A DNA stretch of 64,000 nucleotides, taken from NCBI GenBank assembly GCA_946408825.1, contig CAMJTU010000005.1:88453-152452 (forward strand), read 5' to 3'. Below the pieces are notes generated by a model. It made no database searches, was not told the origin of the DNA, and saw only the letters and a list, made by a program, of their open reading frames with translations. Below, in pieces: positions 27,266 through 36,188 of the stretch. Source of the DNA: an uncultured Planctomycetaceae bacterium. Its GTDB lineage: Bacteria; Planctomycetota; Planctomycetia; Pirellulales; Thermoguttaceae. The stretch's first letter is position 1; each line of letters opens with the position of its first letter. Both the position numbers and the translations under genes were made by a program.

Positions 27266-27439
27266 GTAAACCTCCAAAATCTTGCGCGAGGGCGCGCGGA
27301 TGATCGCGCTCGACCGTTGCGCGGAGTCGTTCTATCTGGAAAAACTCAGACGCCATAAACTAGTTCAACAAATCTGATAAAGGTTCTGTTTGTAAAAGTC
27401 TCAAATCTAACTGTTTAAAATTTAAAAACGCCAAAACCG

Positions 27440-27455
27440 CCCCCTCATGAGGGGG
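27440..27455. repeat. Perfect palindrome CCCCCTCATGAGGGGG
   Basis: A self-complementary 16-mer followed by more G bases. As a minus-strand hairpin it would run into TTTTGGCGTTTTT, but no minus-strand gene ends here. Confidence 0.6.
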
Positions 27456-27790
27456 GGGCTTGTCGGTATTTATGGAACCGATAAAATCCTTGCCTCGTTC
27501 CTTCGCCGCGTATTCTATCTTTGCGGACGACGAAATTCAAGCTTTTTTTGGCATTTTATGAAAAAAAAAACGTCGCACAATTTTCTAAAGTTCGCAATAT
27601 TGTGGTTTGCAAAAGAGACGTCCTCTTTTTTCGTTGAAAAATCCGCAGTTCGCCCGTCTCTGTTTGCCTTTTTACGGTGTGAAGTCGAACGGCGTTAATC
27701 CTCTTGACAAACGGTTCGATTAAAGGCAAGTTTGTATTTTTTTTCTTCTCTTTCGATAACTCCGCAACCGTAGAGGGAAACTCAACGGTC

Positions 27791-27818
27791 TTGCGCCTTA
27801 TAGGGAACTCAGTATAAT
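27791..27818 (+). promoter_or_regulatory. Probable promoter of the CLC transporter
   Basis: TTGCGC (27791-27796), 16-bp spacer, TATAAT (27813-27818), about 87 bp before the ATG. Confidence 0.5.
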
Positions 27819-27904
27819 AATCCCTCGTTTTATTCGTTTTGAGTCGCACGCGTCGCCGACTAGGAGCGTTCTGAGCGGAAGACGCGCTTTTATCTGGGCT
27901 GACG

Positions 27905-29467
27905 ATGACTTCATTGAAAAAGGGTCGGTTGATTTCTCGCCTGTCGTCCCTGTGGAACGCGCGTCGTTACAAAGACTTTCTCCATGAGGACGAGCGGCCC
28001 ATTCTTCGACCCTTCGACGACTTTGACGAAACGCCGTTTGAGCTTGCCGTCGATTCGCTGCGTCGTGACGCGAATCGATTGGAACGCGCTTCACAGCGCG
28101 TTCTTAGATTGGTCGCTCAACTTCTTCTAGCCGTCTTTCTCGGAACGATTACCGGACTTGTCGGGGCGGCGTTTCTTTTTTCGATGAACGGCGCGTTTGG
28201 GCTCTTCTTCGCGTCTGAAAAGGGCGCCGGATTTGGTTCGTTTCGGATGTTGACGCTTTTGCCGATCGCTGGAATCGCGATTGTTTTCGTTTACAAAGCG
28301 GCGCGGCTTTCAATCGACGCGGGGACAAATCAAGTCATAGAATCTCTTGTTTCCGATCATAGACCTTCGCTTTGGCTCGCGCCGTTGATCTTTTTTAGTT
28401 CGGTTATGACTCAAGCGTTCGGCGGTTCCGCAGGTCGCGAGGGCGCGGCGATTCAACTGGGGGGATGCGTTGGACTTGGCGCCGGACGGATTTTACGCCT
28501 ACAAAACGCGGGATTGCGCATGGCGATTTACTGCGGGATGGCAGGCGGATTTGCTTCGATTCTTGGGGCGCCGTTGACGGCCGCCGTTTTCGCCGTCGAA
28601 GTAGGTTGCGTCGGCGTTATGTACTATCCGGCGTTTCTTCCGGCTCTTGTATCGTCCGCCGTCGCCGCGAGCGTGACGCGATCGTTGGGGTTCGCGCCCT
28701 TTTTCCACTCTCAGCCGGTTTTTCCCGCGACTTCGCTAGTTCTTATTCTGCGCGTCCTTCTTCTTGGAGCGCTCTGCGGTCTTGCGAGCATGCTGTATTG
28801 TTCGGCGATCCGTAGGGCGACCGCGTCGATGGCGAGCCGATTTCCGAACGATTATGTTCGCGTCGTTTTTGGCGGCGCGTTGATTGTCGTCGCGACGGCG
28901 GCGCTTGGTACGAACGATTACAACGGGACCGGCGTCTTCCTCATAGAACGGGCGATGGGAGGAAGCGTACGGTCGCAGGATTTCCTTCTCAAGATTCTGT
29001 TTACCGCGGTCACGCTTGGCGCCGGTTTTAAAGGCGGCGAAATTGTACCCGCCCTTGCCGTCGGCTCGACCTTTGGCTGCTGGATCGGTCCAATACTCGG
29101 TCTAGACGCGTCGCTTGGCGCGTCTCTCGGAATGGTCGCCGTTTTTTGCGGCGCGACAAACTGTCCAATAGCGTCGCTAATTCTCGGAATCGAGTTTTTC
29201 GGCGCGGAAAACGCGCTTCTTTTCGCATTAGGGTGCGCTGCGACATATATGTCGTCGGGGCGTTCAGGCTTGTACAAGAGTCAACGCGTCTTCTTCTCAA
29301 AGGCGTCCGATCGCGTAGACGACGAGCGACTTCGGACGCGGCTCCAACATGACCTTTCGGAATTGGACGAGCAGGACAAGACTTCGCGAGAAGAAATCAT
29401 TTCACAGTTTAAAAGTATCGGGAAAAACTGTCGCAATTTGGAAGATTTCCTTTTCTCCGACAGATAG
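27905..29467 (+). CDS. CLC-family anion channel/antiporter, fluoride-type-like
   Basis: A 520-residue polytopic CLC protein. The core begins after ~75 soluble residues with LLLAVFLGTITGLVGAAFL. Anion-path motifs are DAGTNQVIESLV in place of GSGIP, FGGSAGREGAAIQLGG with the gating Glu, and GAGFKGGEIVPALAVGSTFG in place of GxFxP. From family knowledge, chloride-type CLCs usually have GREGP, while the fluoride/proton antiporters have FGGSAGREG-T/V and lack the Ser of GSGIP; this sequence is nearer the second group. Fluoride export is therefore possible (inference). The C-terminal ~70 residues are soluble and charged, with no CBS domain. The gene has its own promoter. Confidence 0.82.
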   Translation: MTSLKKGRLISRLSSLWNARRYKDFLHEDERPILRPFDDFDETPFELAVDSLRRDANRLERASQRVLRLVAQLLLAVFLGTITGLVGAAFLFSMNGAFGLFFASEKGAGFGSFRMLTLLPIAGIAIVFVYKAARLSIDAGTNQVIESLVSDHRPSLWLAPLIFFSSVMTQAFGGSAGREGAAIQLGGCVGLGAGRILRLQNAGLRMAIYCGMAGGFASILGAPLTAAVFAVEVGCVGVMYYPAFLPALVSSAVAASVTRSLGFAPFFHSQPVFPATSLVLILRVLLLGALCGLASMLYCSAIRRATASMASRFPNDYVRVVFGGALIVVATAALGTNDYNGTGVFLIERAMGGSVRSQDFLLKILFTAVTLGAGFKGGEIVPALAVGSTFGCWIGPILGLDASLGASLGMVAVFCGATNCPIASLILGIEFFGAENALLFALGCAATYMSSGRSGLYKSQRVFFSKASDRVDDERLRTRLQHDLSELDEQDKTSREEIISQFKSIGKNCRNLEDFLFSDR

Positions 29468-29750
29468 TAAAACGACGTTATTTAAGACGCTTTTGCTTCT
29501 CTATTTTAACTTTTTTTAAGAATTTTAAGAAAAAAATAAAACTAGGTTATTGTAACTTCTTCATACTGATGTAAGATAAGCGACAATTTAGCTAGCCGAT
29601 TTGAATTTGACTCTGAAAGCGTTCCATAATCTAAGGCGGCGACGAAAGGGAACGTCGGAAGAACGCTTTGACGCTTTCAAGAACCAAGAACAGACGGGCG
29701 AATGCCAATTTGAGTTAAGAGAAGAAACTTTAGAATTGGAGGGACTTACC

Positions 29751-30068
29751 ATGTCCGAGGAAATCAAGACCTTTGAGGAAACGACGATGAACGCTGACGT
29801 CGCGACGTGTGAAACGGTCGCCGAAACGCCGAGGGAGCCTGAGCGTACGAATCGTAACGTTTTTGAGGAAATCATGCTGACGGGGCACGACGAGGATTTC
29901 GTCCCCGCGATCACGGCGGAATTTTGTCCGACCGACGCTCCCGCAGGCTCTAGCGCGAAGGTTGAAGTGCTTGCCGAGCGCGTGCGCAAGGGATTGCCTC
30001 TTTGGCATCCTGAAGATCGTTGTTCTTACAGCGGTTTGATTGGTCTTCACAATCGTTTCCACGACTGA
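29751..30068 (+). CDS. Small conserved planctomycete-type protein
   Basis: A 105-residue soluble protein starting at ATG 29751, with GGAGGG 9 nt upstream; the frame is open further upstream but without a comparable start. The first half is acidic and unremarkable. The C-terminal third is distinctive: AKVEVLAERVRKGLPLWHPEDRCSYSG in two pieces, an amphipathic helix followed by PLWHPEDR. I recall similar endings (KIEVLxxRxxxGxPLWHPxD) in small hypothetical proteins of other planctomycetes. No function is known to me. It is followed at once by a strong terminator, so it is a free-standing short transcript. Confidence 0.72.
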   Translation: MSEEIKTFEETTMNADVATCETVAETPREPERTNRNVFEEIMLTGHDEDFVPAITAEFCPTDAPAGSSAKVEVLAERVRKGLPLWHPEDRCSYSGLIGLHNRFHD

Positions 30069-30142
30069 TCGATACTGTAGCCGACCGAAAGGCGTTTTTG
30101 TCGACGTCTTTTGGTCTGGCTTGTTTGGTTCGCAACTGCGAG

Positions 30143-30169
30143 CGCCAGCGTTTTCGTTGGCGTTTTTTT
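30143..30169 (+). terminator. Rho-independent terminator of the small-protein gene
   Basis: CGCCAGCG (30143-30150), TTTT loop, CGTTGGCG (30055 region of the right arm at 30155-30162), then TTTTTTT. Eight base pairs with one G-T. Confidence 0.88.
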
Positions 30170-30201
30170 GTCGACGCTTGTCAATTTGGAGGAAGAACTC
30201 G

Positions 30202-31179
30202 ATGTTTAAGCGCATTTTGTCGAAATACTTGCTTCTTTGGCTCGTTCTCGTGTGCGTTCTCGGGTTCTCTTGGAAAACGCTTTTTGGCGAGTCCGCGCCG
30301 AATCCTTTCGGACTCGACGCGAATCAGATGGCGACGCTGATTTCGGTCACGATGCTGGCGGTCGGATCGCTATTGCCCCCCGACGAAGTTAAAGGCGTTG
30401 TTAAAAACTGGCCGAAGATTCTCGGCGGAACATTCGTCCAGTACGTGTCGATGCCGCTTCTAGCGTTTTGCGTCGCGAAAGCTTTTCACCTTACGGGAGG
30501 GTATTTCATCGGCATAATGCTCGCCGGCTGCGTTCCGGGCGCGATGGCGTCGAACGTCCTCACGCTTACGGCGCGAGGAAACGTCAGCTATTCGGTCGGA
30601 CTCACCACCTCCGCGACCCTCCTTTCTCCTTTCGTGGTTCCCGGGACCATGTGGTTTTTCTTTCGCGACCACGACGTCGACGTCGACTTTCTCTCCGTTA
30701 TGGTAAGTCTTCTATTGACCGTTGTTTTACCCGTCGTTCTCGGTTTTACTCTTTCGTCGACGTGGAAACTCTGGCGCAAAGGTTCCGAGGTCTTTGCCGA
30801 GATTGCGGCCAATATTGCGATCATATGGATCATTTCGAGCGTCGTCGCGAATAACGGCGAAAAAATCGCGAACCTTAAGTTTGTGACAATCGCGGCGATA
30901 CTGGTTCTGAATTTTCTAGGCTATCTTGCCGGGTATTGGGGCGGCGTAGCGCTGAAACTAACGCCCGCGATGCGTCGCGCGCTGACGATCGAGGTCGGAA
31001 TGCAAAACGCGGGACTTGGAACGACGCTGGCGACGCTTTTCTTTGAGGATCAACCCGAGGCGGCTCTCGTTTGCGCTTCGTATACTTTCGGGTGCATGGC
31101 GACGGGCGTAATCCTCGCGCAATGTTTCCGAATCGTGGCCGAACGCGCGGAGCGACAAAGCGCCTCCAAGAGCGCGTGA
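30202..31179 (+). CDS. Bile acid:sodium symporter (BASS) family transporter
   Basis: A 325-residue polytopic protein of the BASS family with 9-10 predicted helices. Telling parts are NQMATLISVTMLAVGSLLPP, the G-rich YFIGIMLAGCVPGAMASNVL near residues 97-116 (the crossover region with the sodium site), LTARGNVSYSVGLTTSATLLSP, and VGMQNAGLGTTLATLFF near 272-288. Relatives carry pantoate, pyruvate, keto acids or bile salts with sodium. ATG 30202 follows TGGAGGAAGAACTCG; the longer frame upstream crosses the terminator and is not used. It is a single-gene unit ended by the hairpin at 31225. Confidence 0.85.
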   Translation: MFKRILSKYLLLWLVLVCVLGFSWKTLFGESAPNPFGLDANQMATLISVTMLAVGSLLPPDEVKGVVKNWPKILGGTFVQYVSMPLLAFCVAKAFHLTGGYFIGIMLAGCVPGAMASNVLTLTARGNVSYSVGLTTSATLLSPFVVPGTMWFFFRDHDVDVDFLSVMVSLLLTVVLPVVLGFTLSSTWKLWRKGSEVFAEIAANIAIIWIISSVVANNGEKIANLKFVTIAAILVLNFLGYLAGYWGGVALKLTPAMRRALTIEVGMQNAGLGTTLATLFFEDQPEAALVCASYTFGCMATGVILAQCFRIVAERAERQSASKSA

Positions 31180-31224
31180 CGTTCAGAGCGATCGGACGCC
31201 AAGACAGAATTTTCCGTAGAGGAG

Positions 31225-31264
31225 AAGCGGCGCGTTTTCAAAGGAAGACGCGCCGCTTTGATTT
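31225..31264 (+). terminator. Terminator of the BASS transporter gene
   Basis: AAGCGGCGCGT (31225-31235) pairs with ACGCGCCGCTT (31248-31258), 12-nt loop, then TGATTTAG. It may also help stop hemB, which ends at 31297 on the other strand. Confidence 0.7.
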
Positions 31265-31296
31265 AGAAAAGGAAGATCGAACGTCGACGCGTTCCG

Positions 31297-32325
31297 TTAC
31301 TGGAGCCATTGCGCGACGTCTTTAGCCCAATATGTGATGATAATCGTCGCTCCGGCGCGTTGAATTGAGGTTAACGTTTCGAGAACGACGCGTTTTTCAT
31401 CGATCCATCCATTGAGCGCAGCCGCTTTCGTCATGCTGTACTCTCCGGAAACGTTGTACGCGGCAAGGGGATAACCGGGGAACTGATCTTTCGCCATCCG
31501 GATAACGTCGAGATATGGAAGAGCGGGTTTAACCATAATGATATCGGCGCCTTCCGCGACGTCTTGGGCGATTTCGCGCATCGCCTGACCCGGAGCGGAA
31601 TCGGGCGCCATCTGGTAGGAACGGCGATCGCCAAATTGCGGGGCGCTTTCCGCCGCTTCTCGGAACGGGCCATAGAACGCGCTCGCATACTTCGCAGAGT
31701 AACTCATAATTGGCAGTCGTTCAAAACCGTTGTCGTCGAACCCCTTCCGGATTGCGGCGATCATTCCGTCCATCATTCCGCTCGGCGCGACCATATCGAC
31801 GCCGGCGCGCGCTTGAACGAGCGTTTGTTTGACGAGGTTAGCGAGGGTCGCGTCGTTATCGACGTCCCATGCGTCCTCGGCGTCGCCGCATTTTTTAAGA
31901 ACGCCGCAGTGTCCGTGGTCGGTGTATTCGCAGAAGCAGACGTCGGCAATCACAAGAAAATCCTTTCCAACGACGTCCTTGAGGGCGCGAATCGCGGTCG
32001 CGACAATCCCGTGGTCGCTCATCGCGTCGCTTCCAACAGCGTCTTTTGTCTCTGGAATTCCAAAGAGCATGACGCCGCCGACCCCGAGTTTCTCAAGTTC
32101 TACGACTTCTTTGACGAGTTCGTCGAGAGAGAACTGAAATTGGCCGGGCATTGCGGCGATCGGCTGACGGACGCCTTCGCCGGGACGAACGAAAAGGGGA
32201 ATGACGAAGCGGTCGGGGGAAAGTATCGTGTCCCTCGTAAGTCGGCGGACGCCAGAATGATAGCGCAATCGTCGGAGTCTCGAAGCTGGGAAGAAACCGT
32301 TGTTTTGATTTTCAAATAACGCCAT
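31297..32325 (-). CDS. hemB: Delta-aminolevulinic acid dehydratase (porphobilinogen synthase)
   Basis: A 342-residue HemB, which condenses two 5-aminolevulinates to porphobilinogen, the second step of the common tetrapyrrole pathway. Motifs: VIPLFVRPGEGVRQPI, the metal-site region LVIADVCFCEYTDHGHCGVL with three Cys near residues 129-141, VDMVAPSGMMDGMIAAIR, the Schiff-base Lys pattern PIMSYSAKYASAFYGPFR and SYQMAP, then DIIMVKPALPYLD with the second lysine. AAGGAG lies 8 nt before the ATG. It is not linked to other haem genes here. Length and motifs are normal. Confidence 0.96.
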   Translation of the reverse strand: MALFENQNNGFFPASRLRRLRYHSGVRRLTRDTILSPDRFVIPLFVRPGEGVRQPIAAMPGQFQFSLDELVKEVVELEKLGVGGVMLFGIPETKDAVGSDAMSDHGIVATAIRALKDVVGKDFLVIADVCFCEYTDHGHCGVLKKCGDAEDAWDVDNDATLANLVKQTLVQARAGVDMVAPSGMMDGMIAAIRKGFDDNGFERLPIMSYSAKYASAFYGPFREAAESAPQFGDRRSYQMAPDSAPGQAMREIAQDVAEGADIIMVKPALPYLDVIRMAKDQFPGYPLAAYNVSGEYSMTKAAALNGWIDEKRVVLETLTSIQRAGATIIITYWAKDVAQWLQ

Positions 32326-32440
32326 GGTTTAAACTCCTTATTCAGTCGCAACTGCGACAAACGTTTAGCGTTTCCGCACAAAGTCGTTTGAAAAACGACG
32401 CGCGTTTACCGGCGGACTCCGCCATATCCTAATTATCTGT

Positions 32441-33382
32441 TTAGACCCGTTTTCTATAAATACATGTGTCGTCTATCCGCATTAACCCCATTAATTCAGG
32501 GTTCGCGACGATTTCTTCCTCCGATAGAACGAGTAGCCCGTCAGGCTTTAGGGATTGCGCCAACTTATGTTGCGTCTCGATTCGTTTATCGGGAGTGAAG
32601 AACTTTATTACGTTTCTGCAGAGAATCAAATCGAACCCCGTCGGGTATTCGTCGGACAAAAGATTTAGGGTTCTTCCGTGAATTAATCGGCGTAAATCGT
32701 CGCAGAAACGAAATTGATACCGGTATGAAAAATCAACCTTTCGCGGTTCAGGAGCCTTGAAAGTCTTTATATAGCGCCAGTATTTTTTGGGAATCTCGTC
32801 CATCGTCCTCATAGAATAGCATCCTTCGAGGCATTGACCGAGCGCGAAGTCGTTGTAATCTGTCGCGAGGATATCTAATTTCTCCGCCGGTAGAAAATCC
32901 AACAACGTCGCTAAAATACTGTAAACCTCTTTGCCGTTAGAGCATGCCGCGCTCCAAACTCGAATTGTTTCTTCGCCTGAAGTCGCAAATTTATCCCGAC
33001 ATATTTCGCCGAGCCTTTGCCAAACGGAACCTCTGAAAAAATGTGATCCGATATAGGTCAGATTCTTTCGCAGATACGAAAGCTCATTTTCGTCCGTTAA
33101 GAGACTGTTATAGTAACCGTCAAGGTTATGAAAGCCGTTTAGAAAAGCTCGCGAACGGAGTCGCTTGAACGTCCCAGCTCGGTTGTATTCCGCAAGTTCG
33201 GGAATTAATACTTTAAATTTATTGAAAGCTATGGAGTCCAATTCTTTGGCTCGGCGGCTCCGCAACCGCAGCGTTAAGGACCGTCGAATCGTTTCCATAT
33301 TGTTTCGCGCTCTCACAAGGGCGCAGAACAGCTTCATCTGAATACTGTCGAAAGACGGCTCGCTATTGGATGTTCGAGTCAT
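32441..33382 (-). CDS. CheR-type methyltransferase, orphan
   Basis: A ~313-residue SAM-dependent methyltransferase of the CheR family, which methylates glutamates of chemoreceptors. The C-terminal domain matches: NLTYIGSHFFRGSVWQRL, RVWSAACSNGKEVYSILATLL (the SAM loop, usually CSxGEEpYS), LDILATDYNDFALGQC, FDLILCRNVIKFF and DGLLVLSEEE. The GEE signature is GKE here. The N-terminal ~100 residues are basic and Arg-rich and do not clearly match the CheR N-domain. Start ATG 33382 is preferred; TTG 33454 is an alternative without a Shine-Dalgarno site. No other chemotaxis gene lies in the window, so the substrate may not be a chemoreceptor. Confidence 0.75.
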   Translation of the reverse strand: MTRTSNSEPSFDSIQMKLFCALVRARNNMETIRRSLTLRLRSRRAKELDSIAFNKFKVLIPELAEYNRAGTFKRLRSRAFLNGFHNLDGYYNSLLTDENELSYLRKNLTYIGSHFFRGSVWQRLGEICRDKFATSGEETIRVWSAACSNGKEVYSILATLLDFLPAEKLDILATDYNDFALGQCLEGCYSMRTMDEIPKKYWRYIKTFKAPEPRKVDFSYRYQFRFCDDLRRLIHGRTLNLLSDEYPTGFDLILCRNVIKFFTPDKRIETQHKLAQSLKPDGLLVLSEEEIVANPELMGLMRIDDTCIYRKRV

Positions 33383-33549
33383 GGCGCGTTTCTTGGCCTT
33401 GACGGGTCTATACCGAATACGCCCGAAGCGTCGACGACAACGATCGGGCGTCAAAATTTAAAATTTACTGCAATCGCTTAACAACCGGGACAGCCGACGG
33501 CGCGAGAAATAAACGCGAATTTCGCGGCTTCTACGTCGTGTAATCTCCT

Positions 33550-33589
33550 GATAGAAGAAGCGGCGCTAGTGGAAAGACACTTGCGCCGC
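33550..33589 (-). terminator. Possible terminator after prs
   Basis: GCGGCGC (33560-33566) pairs with GCGCCGC (33583-33589), with AGTG/CACT inside. On the minus strand it leads into CTTCTTCTAT, only moderately U-rich. Confidence 0.45.
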
Positions 33590-33615
33590 GTTAGCTGTCG
33601 TACGTCGACTGATTG

Positions 33616-34587
33616 TCAGAAGTACTGCCCCGTCGCTCCAAGTCTTGAGAGCATTTGACTGATGGAACGGTTTTCATGAATGCAGGTAATTGCGTCGGCG
33701 AGTTCTTTTGCGACGGAAACGACCTTAATTTTCTCAATCTTGTGCTCTTCGAGGAGCGGAATCGTGTCGGTCAGATAGACCTGGTCGATCGGCGCTTCTT
33801 GGAGTCGTTCAATCGCGGGACCGCAGAGCACGCCGTGCGTCGCGGCGACGATGACCTTGCTGGCGCCGTGCTCTTTGACGACTCTCGCGGCGCCGCAAAT
33901 CGAACCGCCCGTGCTGATCATATCGTCGAAGAGAAGCGCGACGCGTCCCTCAATAGGACCGCCGATAATGTGCGCCTGTTCGACTTCCGAACCGCTGTGG
34001 CGACGCTTGTCGATAATCGCAAGGCTTCCGCCGAGCGACGCGACGTGCTTCGTCGCGCGCTTGATGCTGCCCGCGTCGGGACTCACGACGACGACGTCGT
34101 CCGGATTATAACCTAGTTCGAGGATATGACGGTCGAGGATTGGCGAGGCGGACAGATGGTCAAGGGGAATATCGAAAAATCCCTGAATCTGGGCCGAGTG
34201 CAGATCGATCGCGACGACGCGGTTTGCGCCCGCGCATTCGAGGAGATTCGCGCAGAGCTTCGCGGAAATCGGGACGCGCCCTTCGTCTTTACGGTCTTGC
34301 CGCGCGTATCCGAAGTAGGGAACGACCGCGGTGATTCGCGCGGCGCTGGCGCGTCGCAAACTGTCGATGATGACGAGCAATTCCATGAGCATGTCGTTCA
34401 CGGGGCGGCAGGTCGGTTGGATGACGTAAACGTCTTTTCCTCTGACGTCTTCTTCAACGCGACAGAAAGACTCCCCGTCGGGGAACTGCTCAACCCTCAT
34501 CTGACCGGGCGCGACGTTCAAGTGATCGCAAACTTTTTCAAAGAGATCGCGGTTGGCGGTACCGGAGAAAATTTTAATCATGCTCAT
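33616..34587 (-). CDS. prs: Ribose-phosphate pyrophosphokinase (PRPP synthase)
   Basis: A 323-residue PRPP synthase, which transfers pyrophosphate from ATP to ribose 5-phosphate for nucleotide, His and Trp synthesis. Hallmarks: FSGTANRDLFEKVCDHL, EQFPDGESFCRV, VYVIQPTCRPVNDMLMELL, PYFGYARQDRKDEGR near residues 93-107 (ATP site), AIDLHSAQIQGFFDIPLDHL (metal-binding His), VVVSPDAGSIKRA, and the PRPP loop ALLFDDMISTGGSI near 220-233. Length is typical of class I enzymes. A TATACT at 34666-34661 may be the -10 box. Two in-frame ATGs at 34587 and 34581 are possible starts. Confidence 0.96.
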   Translation of the reverse strand: MSMIKIFSGTANRDLFEKVCDHLNVAPGQMRVEQFPDGESFCRVEEDVRGKDVYVIQPTCRPVNDMLMELLVIIDSLRRASAARITAVVPYFGYARQDRKDEGRVPISAKLCANLLECAGANRVVAIDLHSAQIQGFFDIPLDHLSASPILDRHILELGYNPDDVVVVSPDAGSIKRATKHVASLGGSLAIIDKRRHSGSEVEQAHIIGGPIEGRVALLFDDMISTGGSICGAARVVKEHGASKVIVAATHGVLCGPAIERLQEAPIDQVYLTDTIPLLEEHKIEKIKVVSVAKELADAITCIHENRSISQMLSRLGATGQYF

Positions 34588-34660
34588 TGGGCTGGTCTTT
34601 TCTGAAAAACGTTCGAGTCGTCCACAACCCGCTCAAGGACGTCGGCGGGTCGTCTTTTCC

Positions 34661-34666
34661 AGTATA
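34661..34666 (-). promoter_or_regulatory. Probable -10 box of prs
   Basis: TATACT on the minus strand, about 75 bp before the prs start. No good -35 hexamer, so support is weak. Confidence 0.35.
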
Positions 34667-34753
34667 GCGACCTTTTGGGGGTCGTCGATAAGGGCGTCCA
34701 TAATCCTTCAGGAAATTGACGCTATTTTTCTCGTTTTGGTCGCGATAGAGTCG

Positions 34754-36031
34754 TTATTTGACAAACGGTTTTTTAAGCGCCGCGACCATTATTTCTTGGC
34801 GGTTGAACTGGAGTTGTCTCGCGCGGACATGGTTGAATCCCCAACTTTTGACGCGGCGAATGTATTCGGGAACGTCGTCGGCGAATTTCCAATCGAAAAA
34901 TTTGAGCGTGAAGAGGAGTCCGCGAGCGGATACGTCGTCGCGCATAACGAGTTCTTCGAGCGCGTCGAGCGTATAGACCGGCGCGACGTTCATGTCCGTA
35001 ATAAACCACCGCGATTTTCGGAAGAGTTTGCGGCGCAACTGATTGATCTTGCCGCGAAGATGGGTGAAGTTCGGATGAGCGAGGACAAGCGGATCGATTT
35101 CTGCCGGATCGACGCCCAAAACGAGCGCGCCGCGAGCGAGAAGCGCCTGCGAACCTCCTCCCGGAGACGCGCCGATATCGACGCACCGCGAATCGATTTC
35201 GATCGGAAACTCCGACCACCGCAACCCTTCTTCAAACTTCAGAAACGCGCGCGACGTCGCGTCTGTCGGAAGGTCGAGGGGGGAGAGTCCTCCCGGATAT
35301 CGCGAATGAAAGTCGGAGACTCGATGGAATCCGACATGCCATTCGTTTTCTTCCACGATTACGACGTCAAGACAGATTTCGCCCGGTTCCGCCGGCGCGT
35401 CGAGTTTACGAGCGTCAGTTGCAAAACCGTTTTGAAATTCTTTGGGCGCTGTTTCGTAGAGTCGTTTGTGCAGTTCGTAAGCGCTCGACGTAAGCCCCGG
35501 TTCGTATCCGCGTACGCCGACGGCAAACTGGTCGCGCTCATAAACGTGAATCCGTGCGATCGTGTGAATCTGACGTCCCAGACGCCGCGCGGTTTCCGCG
35601 CTTCGGGATTCGTTCCCGAACTCGGAGGCGGCGAGTTCCCAGACTCTGACGAGCGCTTTTGAGACGTCAAAGTTTCCGGCAGCGTCGGAACATTCTCGCG
35701 CGGAAACGCGTCCCAAAGAATGGGCGCAGGATCGCGCGAAGACTAAGCGTAGCGACGGGACGTCGAGCGCAAGCCGCTTGTCGAGCGATTCCGACTCTGA
35801 AAGCCGGAAGGTAAGGAATCCCGGTCTGGAATAAGAGAAGCGCCAAGTTGGTCTTCTGCGCTCTAATTCCTTTTTAAGCGCGTTTTCGGCGCCACGCTGA
35901 CAGGTAAACAGAGCGAACTGCGCCGGGGCGGACGACTTCGCGGGAGAGTTTTCCACTTGATTTTCCTTGGACAGATCGGGACGATTCGCGAATTTTAAAC
36001 CGGTATTCGCGGAAAAAAGGGGCGTCGGCAT
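34754..36031 (-). CDS. RlmM/FtsJ-like SAM-dependent rRNA methyltransferase
   Basis: A 425-residue protein with the layout of 23S rRNA 2'-O-methyltransferase RlmM. An N-terminal THUMP-like part begins AQFALFTCQRGAENALKKELE and has RPGFLTFRL and PSLRLVFARSCAHSLGRV. The C-terminal Rossmann domain has VDIGASPGGGSQALLARGA (SAM loop, near residues 270-288), VLGVDPAEID, WFITDMNVAPVYTLDALEELV and LLFTLKFFDWKF, which supply the K-D-K-E type residues of FtsJ-like enzymes. RlmM modifies C2498 in E. coli; whether this acts on the same base is not known. The gene is divergent from hom with 157 bp between them. Confidence 0.72.
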   Translation of the reverse strand: MPTPLFSANTGLKFANRPDLSKENQVENSPAKSSAPAQFALFTCQRGAENALKKELERRRPTWRFSYSRPGFLTFRLSESESLDKRLALDVPSLRLVFARSCAHSLGRVSARECSDAAGNFDVSKALVRVWELAASEFGNESRSAETARRLGRQIHTIARIHVYERDQFAVGVRGYEPGLTSSAYELHKRLYETAPKEFQNGFATDARKLDAPAEPGEICLDVVIVEENEWHVGFHRVSDFHSRYPGGLSPLDLPTDATSRAFLKFEEGLRWSEFPIEIDSRCVDIGASPGGGSQALLARGALVLGVDPAEIDPLVLAHPNFTHLRGKINQLRRKLFRKSRWFITDMNVAPVYTLDALEELVMRDDVSARGLLFTLKFFDWKFADDVPEYIRRVKSWGFNHVRARQLQFNRQEIMVAALKKPFVK

Positions 36032-36049
36032 TTAACCACGGCAGGTTTC

Positions 36050-36058
36050 TGATATAAT
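36050..36058 (+). promoter_or_regulatory. Extended -10 box upstream of hom
   Basis: TGATATAAT, an extended -10 element, 131 bp before the preferred hom start. The -35 region (ATTTAA) is weak, as expected for the extended type. Confidence 0.5.
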
Positions 36059-36188
36059 GACGGCGTCGAGGGGCGTGAAAGTATCGCGTCCTTTTCGATT
36101 ATCATATAAAGGAAATACTCGCGGTCAAGAAGCCGCGTTCGCGACTTCGACGAATTGACTTGAGTTTTAGACAGAGCGAAGGATGTTT

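Larger units (their letters stand above)
27266..27904. other. Intergenic region with a palindrome and the CLC promoter
   Basis: About 640 bp between divergent genes. Contents seen: an AT-rich block at 27390-27430, a 16-bp palindrome at 27440-27455 next to a G8 run, and the promoter at 27791-27818. Open frames on both strands here lack Shine-Dalgarno sites and protein-like sequence. I looked for a fluoride riboswitch ahead of the transporter and could not find one. Confidence 0.5.

Noticed and set aside
27500..27905. Fluoride riboswitch ahead of the CLC gene
   Set aside because: I looked for the conserved crcB pattern by eye and found only short partial matches. A covariance search would decide.
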